This document shows positions 1 to 6,483 of a stretch of DNA of 34,462 bases, one piece after another (positions within the stretch are counted from its first letter, which is position 1; every line of letters starts with the position of its first letter). The notes under the pieces were generated by a model that was given only the letters and a program-made list of their open reading frames with translations, had not been told where the DNA came from and searched no databases. The stretch comes from an uncultured Clostridia bacterium (GTDB lineage Bacteria; Bacillota; Clostridia; Christensenellales; Borkfalkiaceae), in assembly GCA_947631005.1 (NCBI GenBank), contig CANRJR010000023.1:1-34462 (forward strand). Reading direction: 5' to 3'. Made by a program: the position numbers and the translations under genes.

Positions 1-6
1 TTTCCC

Positions 7-49
7 TCACGAAATTTTGTTTTGGCGAAGCACAAAACAAAATTTGTGA
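7..49. repeat. Short A-type hairpin repeat
   Basis: Imperfect inverted repeat whose arms begin TCACGAAATTTTG and end AAATTTGTGA around an 8-nt loop, with one bulged G in the left arm. The same arm sequence recurs at 179-246, 14406-14479 and 26342-26402. No gene was found in positions 1-254; the interval holds only this repeat and the composite repeat that follows. Confidence 0.7.
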
Positions 50-62
50 ACTAAATTCACTT

Positions 63-250
63 GCGCGAGGAAAACCACGCTTTTCCGCTGCGCGACACAA
101 TTTGCCGCACACTTGCGGCTTATTGTCTTACAAAGCGAACGAGACGACCAACTTAATTAAAGAAATAGCATATTTCCCTCACGAAATTTTGTTTTCGCCA
201 CGCGCGGCGCGAAGCGCAACGCGCACGGCGAAAAGAAAATTTGTGAACAC
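63..250 (+). repeat. Composite intergenic repeat (B-linker-A), copy 1
   Basis: Block B (63-131) runs from GCGCGAGGAAAACCACGC to TTATTGTCTTAC. It is followed by a linker containing GCGAACGAGA and AATTAAAG, then by the A hairpin (179-246), whose arms start TCACGAAATTTTG and end AAAATTTGTGA. The same order B-linker-A is found at 26225-26402 and, inverted, at 14406-14596. The copy ends only a few bases beyond the stop of the HTH gene at 255. No open reading frame in it looks like a protein; function is unknown. Confidence 0.8.
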
Positions 251-254
251 TCTC

Positions 255-461
255 TTAAAAGTAAAATATTTCTTCAAACGTTTTCCCGAGGGCGACGCAG
301 AGCACGAGCGCAAGTTTGGCGGTGGGGCAGTATTGTCCCGTCTCGATCGAGCTGATGGTGTTGCGCGAAACGCCGACGCGCGCGGCGAGCTCGCCCTGTG
401 AGAATCCCTTTTCGGCGCGGATCTCTTTCAGGCGGTTGTGTAATACGAGTTTCCCGTCCAT
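255..461 (-). CDS. Small XRE-family transcriptional regulator
   Basis: A 68-residue protein that is essentially one Cro/C1-type helix-turn-helix domain (residues about 8-62). The recognition segment FSQGELAARVGVSRNTISSIE is typical of the family, and the C-terminus LGKTFEEIFYF is typical of the short stand-alone regulators. The start is ATG at 461, whose A overlaps the TAA of the upstream membrane protein gene (TAATG), so the two are translationally coupled. The partner is a DUF6442-like membrane protein, a pairing common in Firmicutes. It probably represses its own operon; the natural operator candidate is the dyad at 911-952. The role is inferred, the fold is clear. Confidence 0.85.
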   Translation of the reverse strand: MDGKLVLHNRLKEIRAEKGFSQGELAARVGVSRNTISSIETGQYCPTAKLALVLCVALGKTFEEIFYF

Positions 462-850
462 TACAGTGCCACTCCGCACAGTTTGAGGATCCAGAGAACC
501 CACATGATCGCCGTACCTACCGCAATGAGGACGGCGCAGACGGTAAAGAACATCTTTGTTTTCTTGTTTTGGTTGACACACGCCTGTACGATATTCTGCG
601 CCGCGCATCCTGTAAACAGGATACAATACAGCTCGGGCGGGACGTCTCTGTACACGATGAGGGAAACTATCATGATGACGGCGCATGCAAACTCCACAGC
701 CATGAACCCCGCGTAGTTGCCGAGTTGCATCCGACCGCGCTGCCGCTCGTCGCCGAATTTTTCGTTCTCTTTCTTCGCCCGCTCCAAAATTTCCGCAGAC
801 GAGAGCGTCTCTTCGTCTGTTTGAAGCCCCTCTTTCGGTTCGTCTTGCAT
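461..850 (-). CDS. DUF6442-like small membrane protein
   Basis: A 129-residue protein with a charged N-terminal half (SSAEILERAKKENEKFGDER at about 17-36) and about three hydrophobic segments: FMAVEFACAVIMIVSLIVY, then a segment around LYCILFTGCAAQNIV, then a C-terminal FFTVCAVLIAVGTAIMWVLW. The motif ILERAKKENEKFGDE and the helix pattern match my recollection of DUF6442 proteins, which accompany small XRE regulators; this was not searched. The start at 850 is chosen because CGGAGGAAAT lies directly before the ATG; a longer frame reaching back to 916 has no ribosome site. First gene of a two-gene operon. Function unknown. Confidence 0.75.
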   Translation of the reverse strand: MQDEPKEGLQTDEETLSSAEILERAKKENEKFGDERQRGRMQLGNYAGFMAVEFACAVIMIVSLIVYRDVPPELYCILFTGCAAQNIVQACVNQNKKTKMFFTVCAVLIAVGTAIMWVLWILKLCGVAL

Positions 851-892
851 ATTTCCTCCGATTTTGCCAAGTTTACTTGTCATGAGGATTGT

Positions 893-916
893 ATCACTGC
901 CAAGCGTCCTTGTCAA
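893..916 (-). promoter_or_regulatory. Promoter of the DUF6442-like/XRE operon
   Basis: On the minus strand TTGACA (916-911), a 17-bp spacer and TACAAT (893-888) make a near-consensus sigma-A promoter firing toward the gene at 850. It is back to back with the plus-strand promoter at 947-975. Confidence 0.8.
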
Positions 917-952
917 GCGTTTTTCGAAAAATTTTTTCGGAGACGCTTGACA
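911..952. promoter_or_regulatory. Inverted repeat joining two divergent promoters
   Basis: TGTCAAGCG (911-919) and CGCTTGACA (944-952) form a 9-bp dyad separated by 24 AT-rich bases. Each arm contains the -35 box of one of two divergent promoters. This may simply reflect two similar -35 regions, or it may be an operator for one of the flanking XRE regulators. Confidence 0.5.
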
Positions 953-975
953 AACGCGACGGCTTTGCGTATGAT
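947..975 (+). promoter_or_regulatory. Promoter of the XRE/integrase islet
   Basis: TTGACA (947-952), 17-bp spacer, TATGAT (970-975). It would give a leader of about 125 nt before the start codon at 1108. The leader contains a weak GTCGG...CCGAC pairing (1003-1033) and a run of six T at 1044-1049, which could be an attenuator but is too poor to call. Confidence 0.8.
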
Positions 976-1107
976 AATATCGCAGTCAAGGCTTGCCATA
1001 ACGTCGGGAAATTGGATCCCGGGGTTCACCGACAAGGCTTGGCTTTTTTCTTTATCGACATACAAAATATTCGTGAGTTTTTTTTATAATTATTTTGGGA
1101 GGTAAAT

Positions 1108-1440
1108 ATGGATTTGGAAAAACTAAAAGAAGCAAAAAAGAAGGCCCACCTTACGATAGCAGAGATCGCCGAACGTGCGAATCTTCCAAAAGGAACTGTG
1201 CAAAATATTTTTTGCGGGTATGTCCCTAATCCTCGTTCTGATACGCTTGAAGCAATCGAGCGAGCTCTTGGCTTACGGGTTACGGACGAGGAGCGGGCAG
1301 CAGGTGTAACAGATCGAATCCGCGTTTGGATTACGCCCGAAGAGGACGAACTTCTCATGCTTTTCCGCGAAATGGGCGAGAAAAACCGCAATGCGGCACG
1401 GCAAACACTGATCCAACTTGCACGCGAGCTCGTAAAATAA
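1108..1440 (+). CDS. XRE-family regulator of the integrase islet
   Basis: A 110-residue protein. Residues about 4-58 form a Cro/C1-type HTH (LTIAEIAERANLPKGTVQNI). The C-terminal half is an acidic then helical segment (ITPEEDELLMLFREMGEKNR), a form often seen in phage-like repressors of Clostridia. The start follows GGGAGGTAAAT. The TAA stop at 1438-1440 touches the first base of a perfect hairpin that hides the integrase ribosome site, so translation of this gene probably controls integrase synthesis. The gene and its neighbour are visibly more AT-rich than the rest of the window, suggesting transfer. Likely role: repressor or control protein of the islet (inferred). Confidence 0.88.
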   Translation: MDLEKLKEAKKKAHLTIAEIAERANLPKGTVQNIFCGYVPNPRSDTLEAIERALGLRVTDEERAAGVTDRIRVWITPEEDELLMLFREMGEKNRNAARQTLIQLARELVK

Positions 1441-1477
1441 ACCTCCTTGCACAAACGGAAAGTTTGTGCAAGGAGGT
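1441..1477 (+). promoter_or_regulatory. Perfect hairpin sequestering the integrase ribosome-binding site
   Basis: Arms 1441-1456 and 1462-1477 are perfectly complementary over 16 bp around a GGAAA loop. The right arm contains the entire AGGAGG (1471-1476) that serves the ATG at 1485. No T-run follows on the plus strand, so this is not an intrinsic terminator for the upstream gene. A ribosome terminating at 1438-1440 would physically cover the left arm. Confidence 0.85.
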
Positions 1478-1484
1478 ATTGAAA

Positions 1485-2657
1485 ATGTTGGACAATGAAC
1501 TCGTTGTAAAGCTCATAACGCTTGCAACAGCCGCTAATGCGGCAGAACGGGAACGGCTCTTGAATGAACTGACGGTCAAAGAGGATCGAGAAGATGTGTG
1601 GGTCAAGTTCTTAAAATTCACCAAAAAGGAGATTTTAAGAATGCCACAAGAATTTGGAAACCTTTTTAGCATTAACGATTTGCGAACGCACATTCGCAAG
1701 CGCATTCGCGGCGGTTGCGTGGATTATGAAGCACGTTGCCGTATGAAAGGCGTAGATATTAGTGTATCAGGTAAAACCGTCGAAGAAGCAAAAAACCGCT
1801 TTATTCGAAAGCTGTTTGATCTTCGGGAAGAGCAGGAACGCCAAAAAGCAAGGCTCTATGAGGACTTTTGTCTCGAATACTTTGAGAAGTTCAGAAAGCG
1901 TAAGGTCACAGAAAAGACCTACAAAAATGACCTGTGTCGCTCCAACCGATATATTTTCCCTGCGATCGGGGATAAACGATTGGATAGAATTACGCCGACA
2001 GACTGTCAAAGCATTCTCGATATGCTTTCCGAGCGGGGCATGGGAAAATCGGCAGACGAAGTTTATAGTCTCATGAACCAAGTTTTTAAGGGCGCGATCG
2101 CGCACGGGCTGATCGAGCGCAACCCGCTCGCAGTCGTAGTACATCTACAACACGAGCGCGAACACGGAGTGGCTCTCACAAAAAAAGAAGAAGCACAGCT
2201 TGTTTCCTGCACTTCTCCGTTTCGGTTGTATTTTTTGATCGCGCTCTATACGGGTCTGCGTCCCTGCGAATATAACACTTTGCGGCGTGAAGGCGATATG
2301 TTGATCGCACAAAACAAAAAACGCAAGAACGGCAAAATCGCCTATAAGCGCATTCCAATCTGTCCGATGTTAGCCCCTCACCTCAAAGATCTGACGGAGT
2401 TTTCGTTCCCCTCGGAAAAAACTTTGTTCAACCACCTGCATAAACTCTTTGATCATCGTCTGTATGATTTGAGAACAACATTTCATACGCGTTGCGTTGA
2501 ATGTCATATAGACGAGAATGCGCGGAAATTGATGATGGGACATTCGCTTGGCGTACTCGGCAACACCTATACGGACGTTTCCGATAGTTTTCTCAAAGAG
2601 GAAATGAAAAAGTTTATCTATCCCCTGCCAAAAGGGGAAGAAACGGGAAACGGATAA
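1485..2657 (+). CDS. Tyrosine recombinase / phage-type integrase
   Basis: A 390-residue site-specific recombinase. Residues about 65-115 resemble an arm-binding region, about 120-220 the SAM-like core-binding domain, and about 230-380 the catalytic domain. Catalytic candidates are R259 (TGLRPCEYNTL), a lysine near 284-288, R330 (YDLRTTF), H353 (GHSLG) and nucleophile Y362 (YTDV). The usual HxxR histidine is a tyrosine (Y327), a tolerated variation. The start at 1485 is set by AGGAGG at 1471-1476; the open frame extends farther upstream but overlaps the regulator. It lies next to a tRNA-Gly 3' end, the usual position for a tRNA-integrating element. It would catalyse integration or excision of an element extending leftward; no second attachment site is visible in the window. 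Confidence 0.93.
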   Translation: MLDNELVVKLITLATAANAAERERLLNELTVKEDREDVWVKFLKFTKKEILRMPQEFGNLFSINDLRTHIRKRIRGGCVDYEARCRMKGVDISVSGKTVEEAKNRFIRKLFDLREEQERQKARLYEDFCLEYFEKFRKRKVTEKTYKNDLCRSNRYIFPAIGDKRLDRITPTDCQSILDMLSERGMGKSADEVYSLMNQVFKGAIAHGLIERNPLAVVVHLQHEREHGVALTKKEEAQLVSCTSPFRLYFLIALYTGLRPCEYNTLRREGDMLIAQNKKRKNGKIAYKRIPICPMLAPHLKDLTEFSFPSEKTLFNHLHKLFDHRLYDLRTTFHTRCVECHIDENARKLMMGHSLGVLGNTYTDVSDSFLKEEMKKFIYPLPKGEETGNG

Positions 2658-2660
2658 GGC

Positions 2661-2682
2661 TTGCCCCCAATTTTGCCCCCAA
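2661..2682. repeat. Direct repeats after the integrase gene, possible arm-type sites
   Basis: TTGCCCCCAA occurs twice (2661-2670 and 2673-2682) with a 12-bp period just after the integrase stop. Tandem short repeats between an integrase gene and its tRNA target are often integrase arm-binding sites; this role is inferred. Confidence 0.5.
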
Positions 2683-2721
2683 AATTTGATTTTTGCGTAC
2701 CGAATTTGCCTCTTGAACTTA

Positions 2722-2766
2722 AAAATATGCGCATGTTTTCGTGTAATCCACGAAAACATGCGCATA
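2722..2766 (-). terminator. Terminator of tRNA-Gly: perfect 18-bp hairpin
   Basis: Arms 2726-2743 and 2749-2766 are perfectly complementary with a 5-nt loop. On the minus strand the stem follows the encoded CCA of the tRNA after two bases and is itself followed by TTTTTAAG, as in a Rho-independent terminator. The perfect symmetry and its position between integrase and tRNA leave open a role in recombination. Confidence 0.75.
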
Positions 2767-2768
2767 AA

Positions 2769-2843
2769 TGGAGCGGGAAACGGGAGTCGAACCCGCCAGA
2801 ATCAGCTTGGGAAGCTGACGCCATACCGCTAGGCGATTCCCGC
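2769..2843 (-). tRNA. tRNA-Gly(CCC)
   Basis: Complete cloverleaf read on the minus strand. The acceptor stem GCGGGAA pairs with TTCCCGC, the anticodon stem TCAGC/GCTGA encloses the loop TTCCCAA with anticodon CCC, and the T arm is GCGGG-TTCGACT-CCCGT. The discriminator is T, as in bacterial glycine tRNAs, and CCA is encoded at 2771-2769. The 3' half faces the integrase gene, so this tRNA is the probable attachment site. Confidence 0.95.
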
Positions 2844-2853
2844 ACTGTCTCTT

Positions 2854-2882
2854 ATTATATTCAAATCGGACCGCGCTGTCAA
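2854..2882 (-). promoter_or_regulatory. Promoter of tRNA-Gly
   Basis: Full consensus on the minus strand: TTGACA (2882-2877), 17-bp spacer, TATAAT (2859-2854). Transcription would start about four bases before the tRNA 5' end. Confidence 0.9.
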
Positions 2883-2909
2883 GCGCAAATCCCCGTTTTG
2901 CGGAATTTT

Positions 2910-4271
2910 TTAGTCGACCGTAAGGAAAAATCCGCTCGTTTGGTAGGAAATTTCGATGGTCTGCACCGTATCGAGCCGCGAAATGGTGAGCACGAGCGTG
3001 TCGCCGAGCCTGACTTCGAACATCAAATTGGTGAGTTTGAACATCCGCGTGACGTCCACCGTCCTCTCGTAGGGTTTCCCGCCGCGCGTGGAGGTGAGCT
3101 TTGCCGAGAGCACGGTGTCCCCGACGGCGATCCCCGCCCCCTGTGCCGCCGAACCCGAGGTGACGCTCGTGATGACAATCTTCTCTTCCTTATAGAATTT
3201 GCCCGTCGCCTCGTCGAACAAGCCGCGGCTGTCTTGGGCGGTGACTTCCACGCCCAGCCGCGCCACCGACGCGCCGCGCACGGACGGATTCTTCGCGCAG
3301 GTGTCGAGGATGTTCTGCACGAGCGAAAAGGCGAGATTGCCGTGGATGGCATAGCCGAAGCCGACGTCGCCCTCCTCCTCGCTCCGTGCACAGACGATGC
3401 CGATGCACTCGCCCGCCGCGTTGAAGAGTCCGCCGCCCGAATTGCCGTGGTTGACCGCCGCGTCCGTGCGGATGGCGAGCAGGTTGAGCGTCTCGCTCCC
3501 GTCCGCCGATTCGACGTCGATATACTCCGCGTCCATGGAGACGACGCCCTCCGTCACGGTCATTCCCTCGCCCTTGGCGTTGCCGATCGCATAGGCGGGC
3601 TGCCCCACCGTGAGCGAATCGGAATCTGCGGCGATGACGGGCGTTAAGGCGACGGGATTTTGCGCGCTTTCGCGGAGAAGCGCGCAGTTTTGCACCCGAA
3701 GCACCGCGATGTCGTAATCCATCGCGCCGCCGTAGTAGGTTGCGGGGATCGCGCGGGAGGAGACCTCCGCGCCGTAAGTATAGAGTTTGATCTCGTCGCT
3801 GATATGGGGAACGGTCTCCCGTCCGCCGCTCTCGCTGTTATATACGACGTGATAGTTGGTGACGACAAAGGCGTCGCCCGCCGCCGTGTCAAGCGAATAC
3901 ACCACGCCCGAGCCGAGCGAATACGAACGGGACGAACCCGTCCCGAAGCCGCATTCCACGGTGACGCACGAACGAAGCGCGCGCTGGATGTTCGCGCTGT
4001 CGTCCCGCATGCCAATCTCTTTGAGAAATTCGAAGTAAGAGCCCGTAAAACTGCCGTCCTTTACCGCCTCGTCGTACATGCGGCGAAGTTCGCTCGACGG
4101 CGTGTCGAGGGAGGCGAGCCAGCTCTCCTGCGCCCCGTCCTCTCCCCGCGTGGTCGCGACATCGGAGGGCAGACTGCCGTCCGATTGATAGGCGCGGGCG
4201 AACGGGTCGCACGCCGCGAAAAGCAAGACGCTCATCAAGAGGGCGAGCACCGCCCATACCGTTTTTTTCAT
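2910..4271 (-). CDS. HtrA/DegP-like trypsin-type serine protease, lipoprotein
   Basis: A 453-residue exported protease. Residues 1-20 are a lipoprotein signal ending LLFAA-C, with lipidated Cys21. The trypsin-like domain (about 100-315) has the catalytic triad H141 (TNYHVV), D187 (DYDIAVLR) and S278 (HGNSGGG), followed by a PDZ-like domain (about 325-445) containing TSVTSGSAAQGAGIAVGD. A spacer of about 75 residues after the lipid anchor separates the protease from the membrane. Start at 4271 is set by AGGAGG seven bases upstream; the longer open frame has no ribosome site. It is expected to act on misfolded proteins at the outer face of the membrane. Monocistronic by spacing, between tRNA-Gly and the rubrerythrin cluster. 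Confidence 0.93.
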   Translation of the reverse strand: MKKTVWAVLALLMSVLLFAACDPFARAYQSDGSLPSDVATTRGEDGAQESWLASLDTPSSELRRMYDEAVKDGSFTGSYFEFLKEIGMRDDSANIQRALRSCVTVECGFGTGSSRSYSLGSGVVYSLDTAAGDAFVVTNYHVVYNSESGGRETVPHISDEIKLYTYGAEVSSRAIPATYYGGAMDYDIAVLRVQNCALLRESAQNPVALTPVIAADSDSLTVGQPAYAIGNAKGEGMTVTEGVVSMDAEYIDVESADGSETLNLLAIRTDAAVNHGNSGGGLFNAAGECIGIVCARSEEEGDVGFGYAIHGNLAFSLVQNILDTCAKNPSVRGASVARLGVEVTAQDSRGLFDEATGKFYKEEKIVITSVTSGSAAQGAGIAVGDTVLSAKLTSTRGGKPYERTVDVTRMFKLTNLMFEVRLGDTLVLTISRLDTVQTIEISYQTSGFFLTVD

Positions 4272-4404
4272 AGGACCTCCTGCCGTCCCGCGCGGGACGT
4301 TCCCAAGCGTATGTGATACTTTATATGTATTATACCGCAATCGCGCGGGTTTTAATCGTCTTTTTGCGCAACCCGCCTTTTTATGCAAGCGCGCCTGCCC
4401 TTGT

Positions 4405-4433
4405 ATTATAGCATATTCTCCCCCGTCCCGCAA
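4405..4433 (-). promoter_or_regulatory. Candidate promoter of the HtrA-like protease
   Basis: On the minus strand TTGCGG (4433-4428), 17-bp spacer, TATAAT (4410-4405). A second TATAAT with a poor -35 lies closer to the gene at 4334-4329. The rest of 4272-4541 holds no recognisable gene. Confidence 0.5.
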
Positions 4434-4541
4434 GAATTTTTTCGGAACGCGGGAAGCGGCGCGGGCGCGCAAGCCGAACCGCGCCGCTTTGCCCCTCCCC
4501 CAAAGACGCGCCTCTTAAAAGAGAAAAGAGCAAAAAGATAA

Positions 4542-4561
4542 GGGGAACGCGAGCGTTCCCC
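4542..4561 (-). terminator. Terminator of the rubrerythrin operon
   Basis: GGGGAACG paired with CGTTCCCC around a 4-nt loop. On the minus strand it is followed by TTATCTTTTTG, an imperfect T-rich tail, just after the last small gene. Confidence 0.65.
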
Positions 4562-4566
4562 CCTCT

Positions 4567-4692
4567 TCAAAGGTCGTCGGCGTCCTGTACGGGACGATCG
4601 CCGTGATCGCCGATCCCCGTATAGCTGCCGAGCGCGTCCTCTTCCGAGCGCATATCCGCACCCTCTTTCAGGGGCGGTTTTTTGCGGTTCAA
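4567..4692 (-). CDS. 41-residue acidic-tailed small protein, TTG start
   Basis: The product is short: a basic N-terminus (MNRKKPPLKEGADMRSEEDA) followed by LGSYTGIGDHGDRPVQDADDL. I recall a GSYTG...PVQDADDL ending from small clostridial proteins, but this was not searched. The proposed TTG start at 4692 has AAGGA six bases upstream and overlaps the stop of the preceding 34-residue gene as TTGA; an internal ATG (residue 14) has a poorer site. Third gene of a cascade of four-base overlaps after rubrerythrin. Function unknown; the acidic C-terminus looks like a conserved tag or interaction motif. Confidence 0.6.
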   Translation of the reverse strand: MNRKKPPLKEGADMRSEEDALGSYTGIGDHGDRPVQDADDL

Positions 4693-4793
4693 CCGCAATC
4701 CTTGGCGTTCTTCGAGCTGCACTTGCCGCTGTTTTTCACGTTCTTGACGTTCTTTGCGGTGTTTTCGGTCGCCTTATTGGTGGTCTTTTTCAT
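4689..4793 (-). CDS. 34-residue Lys/Asn-rich, two-cysteine peptide
   Basis: A very small basic peptide, MKKTTNKATENTAKNVKNVK followed by NSGKCSSKNAKDCG, with cysteines at residues 25 and 33. The start ATG at 4793 overlaps the rubrerythrin TGA as ATGA and has AAGGAG five bases upstream, inside the rubrerythrin coding end. No hydrophobic segment and no leader-peptide cleavage signature is visible. Its coupling to rubrerythrin suggests a role in oxidative or metal stress, or a small structural peptide; neither is shown. That it is translated rests on the start-site quality and overlaps. Confidence 0.6.
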   Translation of the reverse strand: MKKTTNKATENTAKNVKNVKNSGKCSSKNAKDCG

Positions 4794-5386
4794 AGATTCT
4801 CCTTTTTGAAGGGAAGATGAAGTTCCACTTCGCCCTGTGACGCGCCGCAGAGCGGACAAATATTCCACGCTTCCTTGGTGGTGTGCATATAGCCGCACTC
4901 GCCGCAGATCCACAACATCGGGCGTTCCGCTTGATAGAGAGAGCCGTCCTTGAACGCCTCATAGAGATATTCGAAGATGATCCGATGATTTTCCTCTACC
5001 TTCGCCACCTGTCTGAATTTGAGCGCGAGTTGCCCAAACCCCTCTTCTTCCGCGATCTTCGCAAACCCGGGATACAGGTTCTCCGCTTCGTCCTGTTCGT
5101 CGATCGCCGCAAAACGCAAATTGTCCTCGAGCGTTCCCGCATGAAAGGGAAAACTTGCGTCGATATGGATATCGTCGCGGCTTCCCGCATTCTGTAAGAT
5201 CGCCTCGAAAAATACTTTCGCATGGTTGGTTTCGTTCTTCGCGATGGTACGGATGGTGTCGGCAAGGGTCTCATACCCCTGCTTCATCGCCATTTTCACC
5301 GTGAGCTGATACCGCATGCCCGCCTGGCATTCCCCCGCAAAACCTCTTGCGAGATTATGAAAGGTCTGCGTCTTTGTAAAGTCCAT
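4790..5386 (-). CDS. Rubrerythrin
   Basis: A 198-residue cytoplasmic diiron peroxidase that reduces H2O2 using electrons from rubredoxin-type partners. The ferritin-like four-helix domain (about 1-145) carries iron ligand candidates E19 (AGECQAG), E52 and H55 (NETNHAK), a glutamate in the 97-102 region, and E131/E132 with H134 (EENHR). The C-terminal rubredoxin domain has the two Cys pairs C161/C164 (CGECG) and C177/C180 (CPLCG) that bind one iron. Length and order match the classical family. The start is supported by GGGAGG seven bases upstream. First gene of a three-gene overlap cascade. No clear promoter is visible in the 60 bases before it. Confidence 0.95.
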   Translation of the reverse strand: MDFTKTQTFHNLARGFAGECQAGMRYQLTVKMAMKQGYETLADTIRTIAKNETNHAKVFFEAILQNAGSRDDIHIDASFPFHAGTLEDNLRFAAIDEQDEAENLYPGFAKIAEEEGFGQLALKFRQVAKVEENHRIIFEYLYEAFKDGSLYQAERPMLWICGECGYMHTTKEAWNICPLCGASQGEVELHLPFKKENL

Positions 5387-5457
5387 GGTTCTTCCTCCCT
5401 ACATCCGCAGTTTGCGCCGCAAACCGCCCTTCCATACAGGAAATTTCTGGCGCGACC

Positions 5458-5486
5458 TTGACAGACGCCCCCTTTTCTTTTATAAT
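5458..5486 (+). promoter_or_regulatory. Consensus promoter of the gene at 5512
   Basis: TTGACA (5458-5463), 17-bp spacer, TATAAT (5481-5486), a perfect sigma-A promoter about 20 bases before the ribosome site. Confidence 0.92.
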
Positions 5487-5511
5487 GAAAGAAAACAGCG
5501 GGGAGGACATG

Positions 5512-6483
5512 ATGAAACGGAAAACACGCAACAAACGGGATGTGCCGCTCTGGATGCCGATCGCCGAAGTCGTGCTCTGCATCCTCTTTCTCTTTTTGTC
5601 CGTATGGTGGTTCGGTGCGTCCTATCCCGAATTCGACAAGATCGCCGCGCGGGGCGCGCGCATCCCCGGGCTCGGCGTCCTCTCGCCGCAGGGGCTGTGC
5701 GTCTTGCCCGAGCAGAGCGGGTACGACTTCGCCATGAGCGGCTACGCCAAAGGGAAGCCCTCCCGCGTCTACCTCATCGGGGATGAGACGGATGCCCCCG
5801 AACGTTACGTCACCTTTACCGAAAACGGCAAACCCATCGAGACCCACTTCGGCGGGGTGACCACCTCGGACAGCGACCTCTATATCGCGAGCGGGAACAA
5901 GATCGTGCGCGCCTCGCTCGGCGACGTGCTCGCCGCCCAAAACGGCGCGGCGGTGGAGATCGAAGACAGCTTCTCCACGGGCATGGGCAACGCCTATTGC
6001 TACCTCTTCGGGGATCGGCTCTTCGTGGGCGAATTTTACCGCCGCGGAAACTACGAAACGGACGTCTCCCATCACATCGAAACGGACGAGGGGACGCACC
6101 GCGCCTTTGTGTATGAATACGCCCTCGGCGAGAACGGGGCGGTCGCGTCGCCCGAACCTGTCGCAATTCTCTCGGTGTGCGACGAGGTGCAGGGGATCGC
6201 CGTGACGGAAAACAAGATCTATCTTTCGTGCTCGTACGGCTTGCCCGACTCCGTGCTCCGCGTGTACGACGACCCTCTGTCGGACGCGGACGGGGACGTC
6301 GGCGGCGTTCCGCTCTACATCTTGCAGGGCGGGAAAACCATGCGGCTTCCCTGCATGAGCGAGGAGATCTGTATCAGCGGAAACGACCTCGTGATCCTCT
6401 TCGAGTCGATGAGCAAAAAATACCGCTTCTTTACGCGTTCCCGCATCGCCGACCTCCGCTCCGTTCCCCTCTCCGCGCTGTAA
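5512..6483 (+). CDS. Membrane-anchored extracytoplasmic protein of unknown function
   Basis: A 323-residue protein with a basic N-terminus, one uncleaved hydrophobic segment (about 15-34, VVLCILFLFLSVWWFGA) and a large outside domain rich in short beta-strand patterns (YDFAMSGYAKGKPSRVYLI, DLYIASGNKIVRASL, RLFVGEFYRRG, KIYLSCSYGLPDSVLRVYD), which suggests a beta-propeller-like fold. I do not recognise a named family. Two ATG codons are in tandem at 5509 and 5512; the second is preferred because GGGAGG at 5501-5506 is better spaced from it. It is monocistronic, between a perfect promoter and a strong terminator, so expression is likely high or constitutive. Confidence 0.8.
   Translation: MKRKTRNKRDVPLWMPIAEVVLCILFLFLSVWWFGASYPEFDKIAARGARIPGLGVLSPQGLCVLPEQSGYDFAMSGYAKGKPSRVYLIGDETDAPERYVTFTENGKPIETHFGGVTTSDSDLYIASGNKIVRASLGDVLAAQNGAAVEIEDSFSTGMGNAYCYLFGDRLFVGEFYRRGNYETDVSHHIETDEGTHRAFVYEYALGENGAVASPEPVAILSVCDEVQGIAVTENKIYLSCSYGLPDSVLRVYDDPLSDADGDVGGVPLYILQGGKTMRLPCMSEEICISGNDLVILFESMSKKYRFFTRSRIADLRSVPLSAL

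Noticed and set aside
1003-1049. Attenuator in the leader of the XRE/integrase islet
   Set aside because: The GTCGG/CCGAC stem is short with a large loop and the T-run is ten bases away; not convincing as an intrinsic terminator.
398-1105. Plus-strand open frame over the DUF6442-like gene
   Set aside because: It crosses two promoters and opposes a gene pair with good start signals; protein composition is not convincing.
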